Positions 18,999-26,814 of a stretch of 64,000 nucleotides of DNA are shown here, one piece after another (the first letter of the stretch is position 1; every line of letters begins with the position of its first letter). The stretch covers positions 1 through 64,000 of the forward strand of contig NZ_JNWK01000004.1 in NCBI RefSeq assembly GCF_000716445.1, in the 5' to 3' direction. A program made the position numbers and the translations under genes. Under the pieces are notes generated by a model that worked only from the letters and a program-made list of their open reading frames with translations, was not told the DNA's origin and ran no database searches. The DNA comes from Streptomyces wedmorensis (GTDB taxonomy: Bacteria; Actinomycetota; Actinomycetes; Streptomycetales; Streptomycetaceae).

Positions 18999-19844
18999 AT
19001 GGCCTCAGCAGTGACAGGGGAACTCTCCGCGGAGCTGCGGGGGTTCAGGGAAGTACAGCGGCTCTCCTACGCCTGCGCGGAAGCCGTCGCGGCGCAGCTG
19101 AAGCCCGGGGTGACCGAGCGCGAGGCCGCGCGGATGCAGCGGGAGTGGCTGTACGAGCGCGGCGTGCGGGACTGGTTCCACCGGCCGTTCGCCTGGTTCG
19201 GGGACCGTACCGCCTTCGTCGACTTCAAGATCCCCCTGCAGTTCTTCCCGACCGACCGGCGGCTGGAGGCGGGGATGCCGTTCATCCTCGACATGGCCCC
19301 GGTCCACAAGGGATACACGGCCGACATCGGCTACAGCGGCTGCCTGGGCCTCAACCCCCTGCACGACAAGCTCCTCGCCGACCTCGAGAACCACCGCGAG
19401 CTGATCCTGCGCGAGGTGCGCGAGCGCCGCACGCTGCGCGAGATATACGAGGACGTGGACCGGCTCATGGTCCGCCAGGGGTACGCGAACCGGCACCGCG
19501 CCTACCCCTTCGGCGTCATCGCCCACAAGATCGACCGGGTGCGCGAGCGACGCTGGTCGCCGACGCTCTTCGGCTTCGGCACGCAGGCGCTCAAGGGGCT
19601 CGCGAGCGACGCCCTGCACGGCCACCGGGACGGCTGGTCGCCGCTCTGGTCGCCGTACAAGTTCTCCGACCACCCGCCCAGGCCCGGCCTGTGGGCGGTC
19701 GAGCCGCACCTCGGATTCCGGGGGACGGGCGCGAAGTTCGAGGAGATCCTCGTCGTCACCGACTCGAAGGATCCCGAGCAGAGCGCGTTCTGGCTGGACG
19801 ACGACCTGCCGCACGTGCGGCGCTGGAACGAGGGAGCGGTCTGA
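18999..19844 (+). CDS. M24-family metallopeptidase-like protein
   Basis: A 281-residue pita-bread-fold protein related to methionine aminopeptidase and aminopeptidase P. The two metal-ligand aspartates lie in FILDMAPVHKGYTADIG (about residues 90-106). A candidate His is in GVIAHKIDRVRERRW, and the last Glu pair is in AVEPHLGF and FEEILVVT. Spacing between the His and the Glu residues is enlarged by an insert (FGTQALKGLASDALHGHRDGW), so peptidase activity is likely but the substrate is not clear. The ATG at 18999 was chosen. Its stop overlaps the start of the hydrolase-SDR fusion gene by one base, so the two are coupled. Confidence 0.85.
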   Translation: MASAVTGELSAELRGFREVQRLSYACAEAVAAQLKPGVTEREAARMQREWLYERGVRDWFHRPFAWFGDRTAFVDFKIPLQFFPTDRRLEAGMPFILDMAPVHKGYTADIGYSGCLGLNPLHDKLLADLENHRELILREVRERRTLREIYEDVDRLMVRQGYANRHRAYPFGVIAHKIDRVRERRWSPTLFGFGTQALKGLASDALHGHRDGWSPLWSPYKFSDHPPRPGLWAVEPHLGFRGTGAKFEEILVVTDSKDPEQSAFWLDDDLPHVRRWNEGAV

Positions 19845-21646
19845 TGGCGGGAATCGCCGGACTGAGCACGGCGCGGGAGCGCTGGGTCCGTACGGGCGGG
19901 ATCGAGCTGTGCGTCGCCGAGCTCGGCGACGCGGACCGGCCGACCGTCCTGCTCGTGCACGGCTACCCGGACTCCAAGGAGGTCTGGTCGGAGGTCGCGG
20001 CCCGGCTGGCCGAGGAGTTCCACGTGGTGCTGTACGACATCCGGGGCCACGGCCGGTCGACGGCGCCGGCCCCGCTGCGCGGCGGTTTCACCCTGGAGAA
20101 GCTGACGGACGACTTCCTCGCGGTCGCCGACGCCGTCAGCCCCGACCGGCCGGTCCACCTCGTCGGACACGACTGGGGTTCGGTGCAGTCCTGGGAGTTC
20201 GCCACCGTCCCGCGCACCGAAGGCCGGATCGCCTCCTTCACCTCGATGTCGGGGCCCTCGCTCGACCACTTCGGGCACTGGATCAAGCGGCGGATGACCC
20301 GTCCCACCCCGCGCCGGGTCGGCCAGCTCCTCGGCCAGGGCGCCAAGTCCTGGTACGTGTACATGCTGCACACTCCCGTGCTCCCCGAGCTCGCCTGGCG
20401 CGGACCGCTCGGCAAGCGCTGGCCGAGGATCCTGGAGCGGGTCGAGAAGGTCCCGACCGGCGACTACCCGACGCCCTCGCTGCCGAGCGACGCGGCGCAC
20501 GGTGCCTGGCTCTACCGGGACAACGTCCGCGCGCGGCTCGGCCGGCCGCGCCCCGACGCGTACGCGCACGTGCCGGTGCAGCTGATCACCCCGACCGGTG
20601 ACGCCTTCCTCTCCGAGCGGCTCTACGACGACCTGGCCACCTGGGTGCCGGATCTGACCCGGCGCACCCTGCCCGCGAAGCACTGGGTGCCGCGCACCCG
20701 TCCCGACCAGCTGTCCGCCTGGATCGCCGAGTTCGTGCGGGCCAACGAGGAGCCGGCGACCAAGGCGCCGAAGCCGGTCGCGGAGACGACGGCGAAGAGC
20801 GGGGTGAAGCCGGAGTACGCGGAGCGGTTCGGCGGTCAGCTCGTCCTGGTCACCGGCGCGGCCAGCGGCATCGGGCGGGCCACCGCCTTCGCGTTCGCGG
20901 AGGCCGGAGCCCGGGTCGTGGCGGTGGACCGGGACGGCGAGGGCGCGGTCCGCACGGCGGAGATGGCCCGGCTGATCGGCGCCCCGGAGGCCTGGGGCGA
21001 GACCGTCGACGTCGCGGACGAGCAGGCGATGGAGAAGCTGGCCGCCAAGGTGGCGAGCGAGTACGGCATCGTCGACGTCCTGGTCAACAACGCGGGCATC
21101 GGGCTCACCGGCTCCTTCTTCGAGACGACGAGCGAGGAGTGGAAGCGGGTCCTGGACGTCAACCTGTGGGGAGTGATCCACGGCTCCCGGTTCTTCGGCG
21201 CGCAGATGACCGCGCGCGGCCAGGGCGGCCACATCGTGAACACGGCCTCCGCCGCCGCCTTCCAGCCGTCCCGCGCCCTTCCCGCGTACAGCACGTCGAA
21301 GGCGGCGGTGCTGATGCTCAGCGAGTGCCTCCGTGCCGAGCTGGCCGATCAGGGCATCGGGGTGTCGGCGATATGCCCCGGCATCGTCAACACCAACATC
21401 ACCGCGACCGCCCGGTTCGCGGGGGTCACCGACGAGGCGGAGGAGAAGCGGCGGCAGAAGAAGGCCTCCCGGCTGTACGGGCTGCGGAACTACCCGCCGG
21501 AGAAGGTCGCGGACGCGGTCCTGGGCGCGGTCCTGCACGACCGGGCCGTGGTCCCGGTGACGCCGGAGGCCCGGGGCGCCCACTTCCTGTCCCGGCTGAG
21601 CCCCGGCGCGCTGCGGGCCCTGGCCCGCTGGCAGCCGCCCGCGTAG
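19844..21646 (+). CDS. Fusion of alpha/beta hydrolase and short-chain dehydrogenase
   Basis: A 600-residue two-domain enzyme. Residues about 15-300 are an epoxide-hydrolase-like alpha/beta hydrolase. They show LVHGYPDSK (oxyanion hole), an Asp nucleophile in VGHDWGS (D near 110), PTGDAFLS and the catalytic His in PAKHWVPRT. A charged linker (EEPATKAPKPVAETTAKSG) leads to a classical SDR from about 330 to 595. That domain has TGAASGIG (cofactor, near 337), NNAG, and the catalytic Ser and YSTSK (Tyr near 482). The Asp nucleophile argues for epoxide or haloalkane hydrolysis rather than esterase activity. The fusion implies that the hydrolase product is passed to the dehydrogenase, for example an epoxide opened to a diol and then oxidised. 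It overlaps the M24 gene by one base. Confidence 0.9.
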   Translation: MAGIAGLSTARERWVRTGGIELCVAELGDADRPTVLLVHGYPDSKEVWSEVAARLAEEFHVVLYDIRGHGRSTAPAPLRGGFTLEKLTDDFLAVADAVSPDRPVHLVGHDWGSVQSWEFATVPRTEGRIASFTSMSGPSLDHFGHWIKRRMTRPTPRRVGQLLGQGAKSWYVYMLHTPVLPELAWRGPLGKRWPRILERVEKVPTGDYPTPSLPSDAAHGAWLYRDNVRARLGRPRPDAYAHVPVQLITPTGDAFLSERLYDDLATWVPDLTRRTLPAKHWVPRTRPDQLSAWIAEFVRANEEPATKAPKPVAETTAKSGVKPEYAERFGGQLVLVTGAASGIGRATAFAFAEAGARVVAVDRDGEGAVRTAEMARLIGAPEAWGETVDVADEQAMEKLAAKVASEYGIVDVLVNNAGIGLTGSFFETTSEEWKRVLDVNLWGVIHGSRFFGAQMTARGQGGHIVNTASAAAFQPSRALPAYSTSKAAVLMLSECLRAELADQGIGVSAICPGIVNTNITATARFAGVTDEAEEKRRQKKASRLYGLRNYPPEKVADAVLGAVLHDRAVVPVTPEARGAHFLSRLSPGALRALARWQPPA

Positions 21647-21739
21647 GGGGTGGGGCCGGGAGGGGCGTGCGGTCGTACGATCCCTCCCAGCAAGGGCCCC
21701 GCGGCGACGGGGTGCGGGAAGCGGTCGGTGGGAGCGGGT

Positions 21740-22669
21740 TTGTCCGAGCAGTCAGCACAGCCGGAGTACCGGATCGAGGACCTCGCCCATCTCAGCGGGG
21801 CCACGGTCCGGACGATCCGCGCCTACCAGGACCGCGGTCTGCTGCCCCGCCCCGAGCGGCGTGGCCGGTCGAACGTGTACGGGGACGCGCACCTCGCGCG
21901 GCTCCGGCAGATCGCCGACCTCCTCGACCGGGGATACACCCTGGCCTCGATCAAGGAGCTCCTGGAGGCCTGGGACACGGGCCGGGGGCTCGGCGGGGTG
22001 CTCGGTCTGGTCGCGGAGGTCAACGGGCCGTGGACGGACGAGGAGGCGGCCCGAATCTCCCGCGCGGAGCTGGACGCCCGCTTCGGCGGAACGCCGGACG
22101 AGGAAGCCGTCCGGGAGGCCGTCGAACTCGGCGTCCTGGAGCCGCTGTCCGACCGGGACACCGAGGAGTACCTCGTACCGAGCCCGCAAGAGCTGTCCGT
22201 TGCGGTCGAGTTGTACGCGGCCGGGGTGCCGCTGTCGGCAATCACCGGTCACCTGCGGGAACTTCGCGATCAGGTCGAGCACATCGCCTCCCGCTTCCTG
22301 GAGTTCACCACCGAGCACGTCTTCGCGCGCTATCTGGAGCACCGGCCGCCGACGGACGCCGACGCGGCCGAGGCCGCGACGATGGTGCGGCGGCTGCGGC
22401 CGCTCGCCCAGCAGACGGTCGACGCCGAACTGGCGCGCGCCATGCAGCTGTTGGCGCCTCAGCACCTCCAGTTCCATCTGTCGACCGAGACGCCCCACGT
22501 GCAGAGCGAGGAGCCGCGCACGGTCGCCCTGCCGGCGGAAACGATAAGGGCAGTTCAGAACCTGGTCGGGTCGGAGGGCGTCGCGGCCTTCGTCGCCGCC
22601 GCCACGGAACGAGAGGTCCATAAAAGGACATTGGACACCCTTGCATCAAATCACCAGCAAGTGGACTAA
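21740..22669 (+). CDS. MerR-family transcriptional regulator
   Basis: A 309-residue regulator. The MerR winged helix covers about residues 8-78 (YRIEDLAHLSGATVRTIRAY, RRGRSNVYGDAHLARL, then LDRGYTLASIKELLE). The C-terminal 220 residues are all-helical and match no ligand domain I know; they lack metal-binding Cys clusters. The start chosen is a TTG at 21740 behind GGGAG; a GTG at 21728 is an alternative. It follows the hydrolase-SDR fusion after 93 bases and could regulate it. Downstream lies a tight DnaA-box cluster. Confidence 0.85.
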   Translation: MSEQSAQPEYRIEDLAHLSGATVRTIRAYQDRGLLPRPERRGRSNVYGDAHLARLRQIADLLDRGYTLASIKELLEAWDTGRGLGGVLGLVAEVNGPWTDEEAARISRAELDARFGGTPDEEAVREAVELGVLEPLSDRDTEEYLVPSPQELSVAVELYAAGVPLSAITGHLRELRDQVEHIASRFLEFTTEHVFARYLEHRPPTDADAAEAATMVRRLRPLAQQTVDAELARAMQLLAPQHLQFHLSTETPHVQSEEPRTVALPAETIRAVQNLVGSEGVAAFVAAATEREVHKRTLDTLASNHQQVD

Positions 22670-22700
22670 GTTACTCAATTCACCCTACATGCGAGGGGAG

Positions 22701-22754
22701 TTGTCCACAGAATCGCCAACTGGCCTGTGGATAAGTCGCCTTGGCTGTGGATCA
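22701..22754. promoter_or_regulatory. Tight cluster of three DnaA boxes
   Basis: TTGTCCACA, the Streptomyces consensus, lies at 22701-22709. A perfect TTATCCACA on the minus strand is at 22726-22734, and TGATCCACA on the minus strand is at 22746-22754. Three boxes within 54 bases, two of them perfect, make this the densest such group in the window. It sits in the 176-base gap between the MerR gene and kptA. Confidence 0.75.
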
Positions 22755-22772
22755 AACATGTCCGCTTCAATT

Positions 22773-22804
22773 CATCGACGCGGGATCACATCGACGCGGG
22801 ATCA
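22773..22804. repeat. Perfect tandem duplication of 16 bases upstream of kptA
   Basis: CATCGACGCGGGATCA is present twice without interruption (22773-22788, 22789-22804), ending 41 bases before the kptA start. It may be a duplicated operator or promoter part, or a recent slippage event. Confidence 0.85.
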
Positions 22805-22845
22805 ATTCGATGGTCCGGCGATCGGCGCTCCGGCATCCTGACGAC

Positions 22846-23403
22846 ATGACCTCACAGCCGAGGGACGAACGACGCACCGTGAAGGTGTCGAAGTACCTCT
22901 CCAAGCATCTGCGCCACCAGCCCGAGCGCATCGGTCTCGCCCTCGACGAAAACGGCTGGACCGAGATCGACGCCCTGCTCCGGGCCGCGGCCGAGCACGG
23001 CTTCCCGATCAGCCGCGAGGAGCTCGACCACGTCGTCGCGACCAACGACAAGAAGCGCTTCGCGATCGAGGGCACCCGCATCCGCGCCAGCCAGGGCCAC
23101 ACCGTCGAGGTGGACCTGGACCTGCCGGCCGCCGAACCGCCCGCGTACCTCTACCACGGTACGGTCGCGAACCGGCTCCCCGCGATCCGGGCGGAGGGGC
23201 TGCGCCCCATGGCCCGCCACCATGTGCACCTCTCCCCCGACCGGGAGACCGCGACCCGCGTCGGCGCCCGCCGAGGCCGGCCCGTCGTGCTGAGCGTGGA
23301 CGCCGGAGCCATGCACCGGGCCGGACACGTCTTCCGCGTCAGCGCCAACGGCGTCTGGCTGGCCGACGCCGTGCCGCCGGAGTTCCTCCGCTTCACGGAG
23401 TGA
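22846..23403 (+). CDS. kptA: RNA 2'-phosphotransferase (Tpt1/KptA family)
   Basis: A 185-residue enzyme that removes an internal RNA 2'-phosphate by transferring ADP-ribose from NAD+, giving ADP-ribose 1'',2''-cyclic phosphate. The N-terminal winged lobe contains VSKYLSKHLRHQPE (catalytic Arg-His). The NAD+ lobe has YHGT (near residue 103), HHVHLSPD (near 125) and RVGARRGRPVVL. All four conserved Arg/His positions of the family appear to be kept. Length is normal for bacteria. Bacteria lack the yeast tRNA-splicing pathway, so the natural substrate here is unknown; repair of damaged RNA has been proposed for the family. The start is the ATG at 22846. Confidence 0.93.
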   Translation: MTSQPRDERRTVKVSKYLSKHLRHQPERIGLALDENGWTEIDALLRAAAEHGFPISREELDHVVATNDKKRFAIEGTRIRASQGHTVEVDLDLPAAEPPAYLYHGTVANRLPAIRAEGLRPMARHHVHLSPDRETATRVGARRGRPVVLSVDAGAMHRAGHVFRVSANGVWLADAVPPEFLRFTE

Positions 23404-23442
23404 CCCCGCCGCCCCGCGAGAGCCGTTTGGCATGATCGCCGC

Positions 23443-23895
23443 ATGGCACACCCGCATCTGCCCAGCACCGAAGCCGCCGTCACCGCGATCCGCGAGATCG
23501 CCCGGGAGTTCCACCTGGAGATGACGGTGACCGACGACATCGGCGCGGACCGCACCTCCCGGCGTACCTCCTCCGGCGCGTTCGCCGTCCTCGACCCGGA
23601 CGGATCCCTGCCGCACGAGGCCTACGTCGAGCTGGGCGGCTCCCCCTCGGTCACGGTCCAGGTCTTCCCCGAGGACGACGCCAAGATCAGTGTGGAGGGG
23701 ATCGAGTTCGCGGACGTGCCCCGCGACGCCGTCCCCGCCTTCCTGCGCTCCGTCCACGGCGGCCTCGCCCATGTGAAGGGCCGGTTCTTCCCGCCCGGCT
23801 GGTGGCTGATCGTGCCGCTCCCCGGCGACGAGACGTACAAGGAACTCGTCCCCGGCTCCTCGATCACCCCGTGGATGAACAAGAACGTCCGCTGA
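23443..23895 (+). CDS. Conserved protein of unknown function
   Basis: A 150-residue soluble protein with alternating beta strands and a short helix at the start (STEAAVTAIREIAREF). There are no membrane segments, Cys residues or catalytic motifs that I recognise. The C-terminus PPGWWLIVPLPGDETYKELVPGSSITPWM is distinctive and aromatic-rich. It begins 39 bases after kptA on the same strand and may be cotranscribed. Codon use is typical of the window, so it is a real gene. Confidence 0.75.
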   Translation: MAHPHLPSTEAAVTAIREIAREFHLEMTVTDDIGADRTSRRTSSGAFAVLDPDGSLPHEAYVELGGSPSVTVQVFPEDDAKISVEGIEFADVPRDAVPAFLRSVHGGLAHVKGRFFPPGWWLIVPLPGDETYKELVPGSSITPWMNKNVR

Positions 23896-23992
23896 TCCAC
23901 CGCAAGGACCACGGCCCGCCGCAGGCCGGCGGCACGGGCGGGGCGGGGGCGCAGACGGCCCCGGGACCGCGGACCGCCGTAGGCTCGGGGAC

Positions 23993-24895
23993 ATGAGCCT
24001 GCGCCTGAGCACTGTCATCCTTCCCGTCGACCGCTGGCACGAGGGTGGCCGCCGGAAGTGGCGGCACGCCGAGGACCTCGGCTTCCACGCCGCCTACACC
24101 TACGACCACCTGTCCTGGCGGACCTTCCGCGACGGCCCCTGGTTCGGCGCGCTGCCCACCCTCACCGCCGCCGCGACGGCCACCGAACGGCTCCGGCTCG
24201 GCACCCTCGTGACCTCGCCCAACTTCCGGCACCCCGTGACGCTCGCCAAGGAGCTGATGTCACTGGACGACGTCTCCGCCGGCCGGATCACGCTCGGCAT
24301 CGGGGCCGGCGGCAACGGCTTCGACGCCACCGCGCTCGGGCAGGAGCCGTGGACGCCGAAGGAGCGGGCGGACCGGTTCGGCGAGTTCGTGGCACTGCTC
24401 GACCGGCTGCTCACCGAGGACGCGGTGACGGAACGCGGCACCTTCTACTCGGCGGACGAGGTCCGGAACATCCCCGGCTGCGTCCAGCGCCCGCGGCTGC
24501 CGTTCGCGGTGGCGGCGACCGGGCCGCGCGGCCTGAGGCTGGCCGCCCGGTACGGGCAGGCGTGGGTGACGACCGGCGACCCGAAGCTGTACGAGGAGGG
24601 GACCCCGGAGCAGTCGGTTGCGGCGCTGGGCGGCCAGGTCGAGAAGCTCGGCAAGGCGTGCGCCGAGGCGGGGCGGGACGTGGCCGAGCTGGACAAGATC
24701 CTGCTGACCGGATTCACGCCGGACCGGAACCGTCCGCTGGAGTCCGTGGACGCCTTCGTCGACTTCGCCGGGCGCCACCGCGAGCTGGGCTTCACCGAGA
24801 TCGTGGTCCACTGGCCGGTCCCGGACTCCGACTTCGCCACCGACCAGGCCGTCTTCGAGCGCATCGCCACCGAGGCCCTGGCCCAGTTGGGCTGA
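23993..24895 (+). CDS. LLM-class (luciferase-like) flavin/F420-dependent oxidoreductase
   Basis: A 300-residue TIM-barrel protein of the bacterial luciferase-like superfamily. Features are AEDLGFHAAYTYDHLSWR near residue 23, RLRLGTLVTSPNFRHPVTLAKELMSLDDVSAGRITLGIGAGG split across two strands (near 64-105) and FAVAATGPRGLRLAARYGQAWVT near 165. The Ser/Gly-rich GIGAGGNGFD loop fits the deazaflavin or flavin phosphate. Streptomyces makes F420, so F420 is the likelier cofactor. The substrate is not evident. A strong hairpin follows. Confidence 0.88.
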   Translation: MSLRLSTVILPVDRWHEGGRRKWRHAEDLGFHAAYTYDHLSWRTFRDGPWFGALPTLTAAATATERLRLGTLVTSPNFRHPVTLAKELMSLDDVSAGRITLGIGAGGNGFDATALGQEPWTPKERADRFGEFVALLDRLLTEDAVTERGTFYSADEVRNIPGCVQRPRLPFAVAATGPRGLRLAARYGQAWVTTGDPKLYEEGTPEQSVAALGGQVEKLGKACAEAGRDVAELDKILLTGFTPDRNRPLESVDAFVDFAGRHRELGFTEIVVHWPVPDSDFATDQAVFERIATEALAQLG

Positions 24896-24913
24896 CCCCC
24901 CGGTACGTGCCGT

Positions 24914-24949
24914 GCCGATCAGCCCGGGCCGAAGTCCCCGCTGATCGGC
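24914..24949. terminator. Bidirectional terminator
   Basis: GCCGATCAGC (24914-24923) pairs perfectly with GCTGATCGGC (24940-24949) across a 16-base loop, between the convergent LLM oxidoreductase and zinc-ribbon genes. Confidence 0.75.
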
Positions 24950-24965
24950 GCGTCGCGTCCGAGTT

Positions 24966-25304
24966 CTAAGTCCTGTCCGGAACCTGATCGACGGGTTCCG
25001 CCTGCTCCCTCGCGTTCCTGCGCCCCCGCACCGCCCGGTGCCGCTCGGCGCCCGTCCCGCACCGGTCGCACGTCCCGGACGACGGATTCCGCGCCTCCGT
25101 TACGGCCTTCCCGGAGCGGGCCGCGAACGTCACGGCGCCGGTCATCCCGGCCAGCACGTCCCCGACCAGTACCGGTTCCCGTACGGGATGCCCCGAGCCG
25201 GCCCGCTCGCAGGTCCCGCAGAAAACCATGCCGAGGCTCGCGATCCACCTGCCGTACGGCGCGCCACAGGCCTCGCACTCGTCGGACCTCCGCCCCGCGA
25301 CCAT
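24966..25304 (-). CDS. Small zinc-ribbon-like protein of unknown function
   Basis: A 112-residue protein starting at the ATG at 25304 (MVAGRRSDECEACGAPYG). It has three CxxC pairs: CEAC and CGTC (about residues 10-32) and CDRC (about 78). The first two can form one zinc ribbon, and the last resembles half of another. The C-terminus is Arg-rich (RHRAVRGRRNAR), suggesting nucleic-acid contact. No homologue name comes to mind. The 195-base gap upstream (25305-25499) shows only a GGCGGGTCGACGGC direct repeat near 25430-25465. Confidence 0.65.
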   Translation of the reverse strand: MVAGRRSDECEACGAPYGRWIASLGMVFCGTCERAGSGHPVREPVLVGDVLAGMTGAVTFAARSGKAVTEARNPSSGTCDRCGTGAERHRAVRGRRNAREQAEPVDQVPDRT

Positions 25305-25499
25305 GCCCCACCCCTCCGAGACGCCGTCCGCTCCCCTGTCTCCTGAGGGTCTTCCCCGCACAACCCGGAACCGAACGGACGTTTACGGCCATGTCCGCGG
25401 ACCCCGAGGCTCGGCGGCCGCCGGGTCGGCGGGTCGACGGCGGCCGGGTCGGCGGGTCGACGGCGGCTGTGCTGCAGCTCTGCGGCAGCCGCCGAAGGC

Positions 25500-26021
25500 T
25501 CAGCGCCGGCCGGGGCGCTTCGGCAGGTTGCGGTAGCCCGGGTGGACGCCCGGCGTGAGGCCCTGCTGCCCGGCGATCCGCCCGAGGAGCTCCGTGAGCC
25601 GGGCCCGGTCCTCCGGGTCGAGCGCGGCGAAGAGGTCGTCCTCGTGCGCGGCGGCCACCTCCCGGACCCGTTCGAGGACCCGGCTCCCCTCCTCGGAGAC
25701 GTACAGCTCGTGGTGGCGGCGGTCCTCGGCGCTGCGGCGCCGTTCCACGAACCCCTTCTGCTCCAGGTTGTCGATGAGCGCGACGACCCGGCTCGGTACG
25801 ACGCCGAGGTCGGTGGCGAGGGAGCGCTGACTGCGGCCCGGGTCCATGGCGATCATCCGCAGCAGGCCGACGTCCGGCGGCGCGAGGCCGAGTTCGCCGA
25901 CCCGCTCGCCGAAACGCCCCGCCGCGTGGGCGCCGAGCTGGGCGAGCAGGAACGCGCCGAAGCGCGGGGGCGCGGCGGCGGCCGCGTCGGGATCTTCGAC
26001 TGGTTGCCGGTCGGTACTCAC
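25500..26021 (-). CDS. MarR-family transcriptional regulator
   Basis: A 173-residue repressor from a GTG at 26021. The winged helix (about residues 50-125) includes PPDVGLLRMIAMDPGRSQRSLATDLGV, SRVVALIDNLEQKGFVERRR and the wing SAEDRRHHELYVSEEG. Helices at both ends form the dimer. It is divergent from the membrane protein/SGNH hydrolase pair at 26091-27654. The 69-base gap contains two short inverted repeats, GAATGATTC and GTGAACTATTCAC, which are candidate operators for it. Confidence 0.92.
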   Translation of the reverse strand: MSTDRQPVEDPDAAAAAPPRFGAFLLAQLGAHAAGRFGERVGELGLAPPDVGLLRMIAMDPGRSQRSLATDLGVVPSRVVALIDNLEQKGFVERRRSAEDRRHHELYVSEEGSRVLERVREVAAAHEDDLFAALDPEDRARLTELLGRIAGQQGLTPGVHPGYRNLPKRPGRR

Positions 26022-26056
26022 GGGGCTATGGTACGAGACAAGAATGATTCTCCACA

Positions 26057-26069
26057 GTGAACTATTCAC
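26057..26069. promoter_or_regulatory. Candidate MarR operator
   Basis: GTGAACTATTCAC is a perfect inverted repeat (5-bp arms, 3-base centre) in the 69-base divergent promoter between the MarR gene and the membrane protein gene. MarR regulators usually bind such palindromes in their own divergent promoters. Confidence 0.5.
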
Positions 26070-26090
26070 CTCAGAGAATGGACAGAGCTC

Positions 26091-26813
26091 GTGTCTGCAG
26101 ACCGGACCGAAACACTCCATCCGACCGAAGCGCCACGAAGCCGCAGGGAAGCCCAGGCGGGACCGCCGCCGGGCGTGCTCGCCGTGGTGTTCACGGCGCT
26201 GTTCCTGGCCGGACTCGTCCTCAGCACCCTGCTCGCCGGCGGCGACCCGTTCCCCTCGCCCTTCGGCGACGACAACGGGATCGTGGCGTACTTCCGCGCC
26301 CACTCCGACGCCGTGCAGGTCTCCGGCGCCCTCCAGTTCGCGGCCTCGATCCCGCTGGCCGTCTACGCAGCCACCGTCTCGGCCCGGCTCCACCGGCTCG
26401 GCGTCCGCGCCCCCGGCGCGACCATCGCCCTGGCCGGCGGCCTCCTCGCCGCCGGGTTCCTGGCCGGTTGCGGGCTGGTGAGCTGGACCCTGTCCCGTAC
26501 GGAGGTCCTCGAAGTCCCGGCGCTGGTCCGGGCCCTCCAGTACCTGGCCTTCGCCACCGGCGGCCCCGGGCACGTCGTGACGCTCGGCCTGCTCGTGGCC
26601 GGGATCGCCGTCCCCGGGCTCCTCGCCGGGCTGCTGCCCCGCACCCTGGCCGTCACCGGCCTCGCCCTCGCGGCCGTCGCCGAACTCGCCACCCTCGCCC
26701 TCCTCTTCGACGGCGCCGCCCTGCTGCTCCCGCTGGCCCGCTTCACCTGCCTGGGCTGGCTCATAGCCGCCGGCTTCCTGCTGCCCCGCCGACGCACCCG
26801 CAAGGAGCCCTGA
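26091..26813 (+). CDS. Multi-pass membrane protein, probable MarR target
   Basis: A 240-residue protein with about six membrane helices between residues 28 and 230. A hydrophilic extracytoplasmic loop (AGGDPFPSPFGDDNGIVAYFRAHSD) follows helix 1. The layout resembles DUF4386-type membrane proteins, but I cannot confirm the family. It starts with GTG, is divergent from the MarR repressor, and ends one base before the ATG of the SGNH hydrolase, so the two are cotranscribed. Confidence 0.78.
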   Translation: MSADRTETLHPTEAPRSRREAQAGPPPGVLAVVFTALFLAGLVLSTLLAGGDPFPSPFGDDNGIVAYFRAHSDAVQVSGALQFAASIPLAVYAATVSARLHRLGVRAPGATIALAGGLLAAGFLAGCGLVSWTLSRTEVLEVPALVRALQYLAFATGGPGHVVTLGLLVAGIAVPGLLAGLLPRTLAVTGLALAAVAELATLALLFDGAALLLPLARFTCLGWLIAAGFLLPRRRTRKEP

Positions 26814-26814
26814 C

